Assembly: GCA_964016875.1 (NCBI GenBank)
Contig: OZ024735.1
Coordinates: 9,347,338-9,411,337 of the forward strand
DNA length: 64,000 bases
Direction of reading: 5' to 3'
From: Fallopia convolvulus
Taxonomy: Eukaryota; Streptophyta; Magnoliopsida; Caryophyllales; Polygonaceae
A program made the translations under genes and the position numbers. Within the stretch, counting starts at the first letter, position 1. Every line of letters starts with the position of its first letter. The notes beneath the pieces were generated by a model. It was not told the origin of the DNA and did not search any database. It was given only the letters and a program-made list of their open reading frames with translations. This document shows, one piece after another, positions 61,479 through 64,000 of the stretch.

Positions 61479-64000
61479 ACACAATATTTTTCTAAGGCCC
61501 CAACTAGCACATCCAGGCAAAAAAACGGAAAAAACTCGCAAAAGTTCTGTTACGAAAATCTTCGTACCATTCAGCCTCAAACCAAGACCCTTCCCGAAAA
61601 TGCCCTAAACGGTTGTACGGTCGAATGTGTCTTTACACAATATTTTTCTAAGGCCCCAACTAGCACATCCAGGCAAAAAAACGGAAAAAACTCGCAAAAG
61701 TTCTGTTACGAAAATCTTCGTACCATTCAGCCTCAAACCAAGACCCTTCCCGAAAATGCCCTAAACGGTCGTACGGTCGAATGTGTCTTTACAAATGGTT
61801 TTTCTTAGGCCCATGCCAGTCCATCAAAGCCAAAAAACGGAAAAAAAACTCGCAAAAGTTCTGGTACGAAAATCTTTGTACCATTTTACCTCAAACCTAC
61901 ATCCATTCCGAAAAAGTCATAAACGGTTCAACGGTCAAATGTGTCTTTACAAAATGTTTTTCTTAGACCCCAACTAGCACATCCAAGACAAAAAAACCGG
62001 AAAAACTCGCAAAAGTTTTGGTATGAAAATCTTCGTACCATTCAGCCTTAAACCAAGACCCTTCCCGAAAATGCCCTAAACAGTTGTAAGGTCGAATGTG
62101 TCTTTACAAAAGGTATTTCTTAGGCCCATGCTAGTGTATCCAAGCCAAAAAATGAAAAAAAACTCGCAAAAGTTCTGGTACGAAAATCTTCGTACCATTC
62201 AGCCTCAAACCAAGACCCTACCCGAAAATGCCCTAAACGGTTGTACGGTTGAATGTGTCTTTACAAAATAATTTTCTTAGGCCCCAACTAGCACATCCAA
62301 GACAAAAAAGGAAAAAACTCGCAAAAAGTTCTGCAACGAAAATCTTCGTACCATTCAGCCTCAAACCAAGACCCTTCCCGAAAAGGCCCTAAACGGTTGT
62401 ACGGTCGAATGTGTCTTTACACAATATTTTTCTAAGGCCCCAACTAGCACATCCAGGCAAAAAAACGGAAAAAACTCGCAAAAGTTCTGTTACGAAAATC
62501 TTCGTACCATTCAGCCTCAAACCAAGACCCTTCCCGAAAATGCCCTAAACGGTCGTACGGTCGAATGTGTCTTTACACAATATTTTTCTAAGGCCCCAAC
62601 TAGCACATCCAGGCAAAAAAACGGAAAAAACTCGCAAAAGTTCTGGTACGAAAATCTTTGTACCATTCAGCCTCAAACCTACATCCATTCCGAAAATGCC
62701 CTAAACGGTCGTACGGTCGAATGTGTCTTTACAAATGGTTTTTCTTAGGCCCATGCCAGTCCATCAAAGCCAAAAAACGGAAAAAAAACTCGCAAAAGTT
62801 CTGGTACGAAAATCTTTGTACCATTTTACCTCAAACCTACATCCATTCCGAAAAAGCCATAAACGGTTCAACGGTCAAATGTGTCTTTACAAAATGTTTT
62901 TCTTAGACCCCAACTAGCACATCCAAGACAAAAAAACCGGAAAAACTCGCAAAAGTTTTGGTACGAAAATCTTCGTACCATTCAGCCTCAAACCAAGACC
63001 CTCTCCGAAAATGCCCTAAACAGTTGTAAGGTCGAATGTGTCTTTACAAAAGGTTTTTCTAAGGCCCCAACTAGCACATCCAGGCAAAAAAACGGAAAAA
63101 ACTCGCAAAAGTTCTGGTACGAAAATCTTCGTACCATTCAGCCTCAAACCAAGACCCTACCCGAAAATGCCCTAAACGGTTGTACGGTTGAATGTGTCTT
63201 TACAAAATAATTTTCTTAGGCCCCAACTAGCACATCCAAGACAAAAAAGGAAAAAACTCGCAAAAAGTTCTGCAACGAAAATCTTCGTACCATTCAGCCT
63301 CAAACCAAGACCCTTCCCGAAAAGGCCCTAAACGGTTGTACGGTCGAATGTGTCTTTACACAATATTTTTCTAAGGCCCCAACTAGCACATCCAGGCAAA
63401 AAAACGGAAAAAACTCGCAAAAGTTCTGTTACGAAAATCTTCGTACCATTCAGCCTCAAACCAAGACCCTTCCCGAAAATGCCCTAAACGGTTGTACGGT
63501 CGAATGTGTCTTTACACAATATTTTTCTAAGGCCCCAACTAGCACATCCAGGCAAAAAAACGGAAAAAACTCGCAAAAGTTCTGTTACGAAAATCTTCGT
63601 ACCATTCAGCCTCAAACCAAGACCCTTCCCGAAAATGCCCTAAACGGTCGTACGGTCGAATGTGTCTTTACAAATGGTTTTTTTTAGGCCCATGCCAGTC
63701 CATCAAAGCCAAAAAACGGAAAAAAAACTCGCAAAAGTTCTGGTACGAAAATCTTTGTACCATTTTACCTCAAACCTACATCCATTCCGAAAAAGCCATA
63801 AACGGTTCAACGGTCAAATGTGTCTTTACAAAATGTTTTTCTTAGACCCCAACTAGCACATCCAAGACAAAAAAACCGGAAAAACTCGCAAAAGTTTTGG
63901 TATGAAAATCTTCGTACCATTCAGCCTTAAACCAAGACCCTTCCCGAAAATGCCCTAAACAGTTGTAAGGTCGAATCTGTCTTTACAAAAGGTATTTCTT
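61479..64000. repeat. Hexamer higher-order repeat, 940 bp, continuing past window end
   Basis: C-type starts at 60843, 61783, 62723 and 63662 are 940, 940 and 939 bp apart. The unit is the pentamer with D doubled (D-D-C-A-B-E); D markers occur at about 61479/61635, 62419/62575 and 63359/63515. Shared markers are accctacccga (about 61275, 62217 and 63155) and gcaaaaagttctg. In the middle unit the second D is a D/C chimera (62559-62714), and its B monomer is replaced by an A-or-B/D chimera (63030-63185). The array is cut by the window end inside a B-type monomer. Confidence 0.9.
62559..62714. repeat. Chimeric monomer (D-type left, C-type dyad and family-2 right)
   Basis: The left half is D-type (acacaatattt, aggcaaaaa). 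The dyad is C-type (ggtacg...ctttgtacc). The right part mixes cagcctcaaacc with tacatccattccg before returning to aaaatgccc. At least two switches in 156 bp suggest gene conversion rather than a single crossover. Confidence 0.75.

Larger units (their letters stand above)
1247..64000. repeat. Main ~156-bp satellite DNA array (about 400 head-to-tail monomers)
   Basis: From cctacatccattccg at 1247 to the window end, the sequence is an unbroken head-to-tail array. A clean monomer runs 10984-11139 (156 bp), starting at ggtcgaatg. Successive monomers are 155-158 bp. I found no inverted monomers and no second transposon. Monomers fall into two half-families at two sites. The first site reads ccccaactagcacatcc or cccatgctagt/cc..atc; the second reads cattcagcctcaaaccaag or cattttacctcaaacctac. 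Combinations give recurrent classes A-E, arranged in several higher-order repeats. Satellites of this length, with one monomer per nucleosome-sized unit, are typical of plant centromeric and heterochromatic arrays. Centromere identity is inference, since no CENH3 data are available here. Confidence 0.97.

Noticed and set aside
2696..63856. More than a hundred open frames of 60-116 codons with near-identical products (SLQNNFLRPQLAHPRQK-like and SLQMVFLRPMPVHQSQK-like)
   Set aside because: They are the satellite monomer read in frame. Most need a GTG start, they overlap each other in different frames, they end at the same cttag or ctag point, and monomer indels break them freely. No codon-level constraint or gene context is visible.
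1..64000. Bacterial or viral origin of the window
   Set aside because: No gene density, no ribosome-binding sites or operons, and one 156-bp satellite with a gypsy-like remnant. This fits plant heterochromatin.

Overview
This window is almost entirely plant-type satellite DNA. About 62.7 kb of its 64 kb is one head-to-tail tandem array of a ~156-bp, A-rich monomer (155-158 bp; roughly 400 copies by length). All copies lie in the same orientation. I see no host protein gene, tRNA, rRNA, CRISPR array or bacterial operon. The many 60-116-residue open frames are the same repeat read in frame: monomers are often 156 bp (3 x 52), most frames would have to start at GTG, and adjacent frames overlap. 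The only non-satellite DNA is a ~0.92-kb remnant of an LTR retrotransposon (about 323-1246, minus strand): the tail of a Ty3/gypsy-like polyprotein, a polypurine tract and an LTR-like segment. These features suggest a dicot-type flowering plant and a centromeric, pericentromeric or other heterochromatic block. I cannot name the species.

Each monomer has four landmarks: (1) three to four A-tracts spaced about one helical turn apart; (2) a dyad with 8-bp arms GGTACGAA/TTCGTACC around an AATC centre; (3) a segment reading CATTCAGCCTCAAACC or CATTTTACCTCAAACC; and (4) a CCCTAAAC or CCATAAAC box. I recognise five recurrent monomer classes. A has acaaaatgtttttcttag. B has aaaggtatttcttaggccc with gtgtatcc. 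C has acaaatggtttttcttagg with gccagtccatc. D has acacaatatttttctaagg. E has acaaaataattttcttagg with gcaacg or ggtacg.

Layout: 1-322 is satellite left of the retroelement remnant. 323-1246 is the remnant. 1247-3090 holds mixed, diverged monomers. 3090-6845 is an 8-monomer higher-order repeat (HOR, 1,252 bp, three copies). 5357-23027 contains a 49-monomer block of 7,664 bp, present twice plus a partial third copy. 21781-24274 is an 8-mer duplication. 24275-26900 is a rearranged block with a 7-monomer loss. 26900-32370 is a 12-mer HOR (1,873 bp, about three copies). 32246-40815 is made of segmental copies (47-, 15- and 18-mer offsets). 40816-50840 has 23-mer duplications and junctions. 50841-54752 and 56002-61478 are a D-C-A-B-E pentamer HOR of 782 bp (five and seven copies), itself organised into a 15-mer of 2,346 bp. 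61479-64000 is a 940-bp hexamer HOR.

The pattern reads as a history of unequal exchange: older, mixed monomers beside the retroelement on the left, and shorter, more regular, apparently younger HORs on the right. No undescribed protein system is visible. The noteworthy biology is the nested HOR architecture, the position-specific retention of the intact dyad, and CpG-decay variants fixed as HOR markers.
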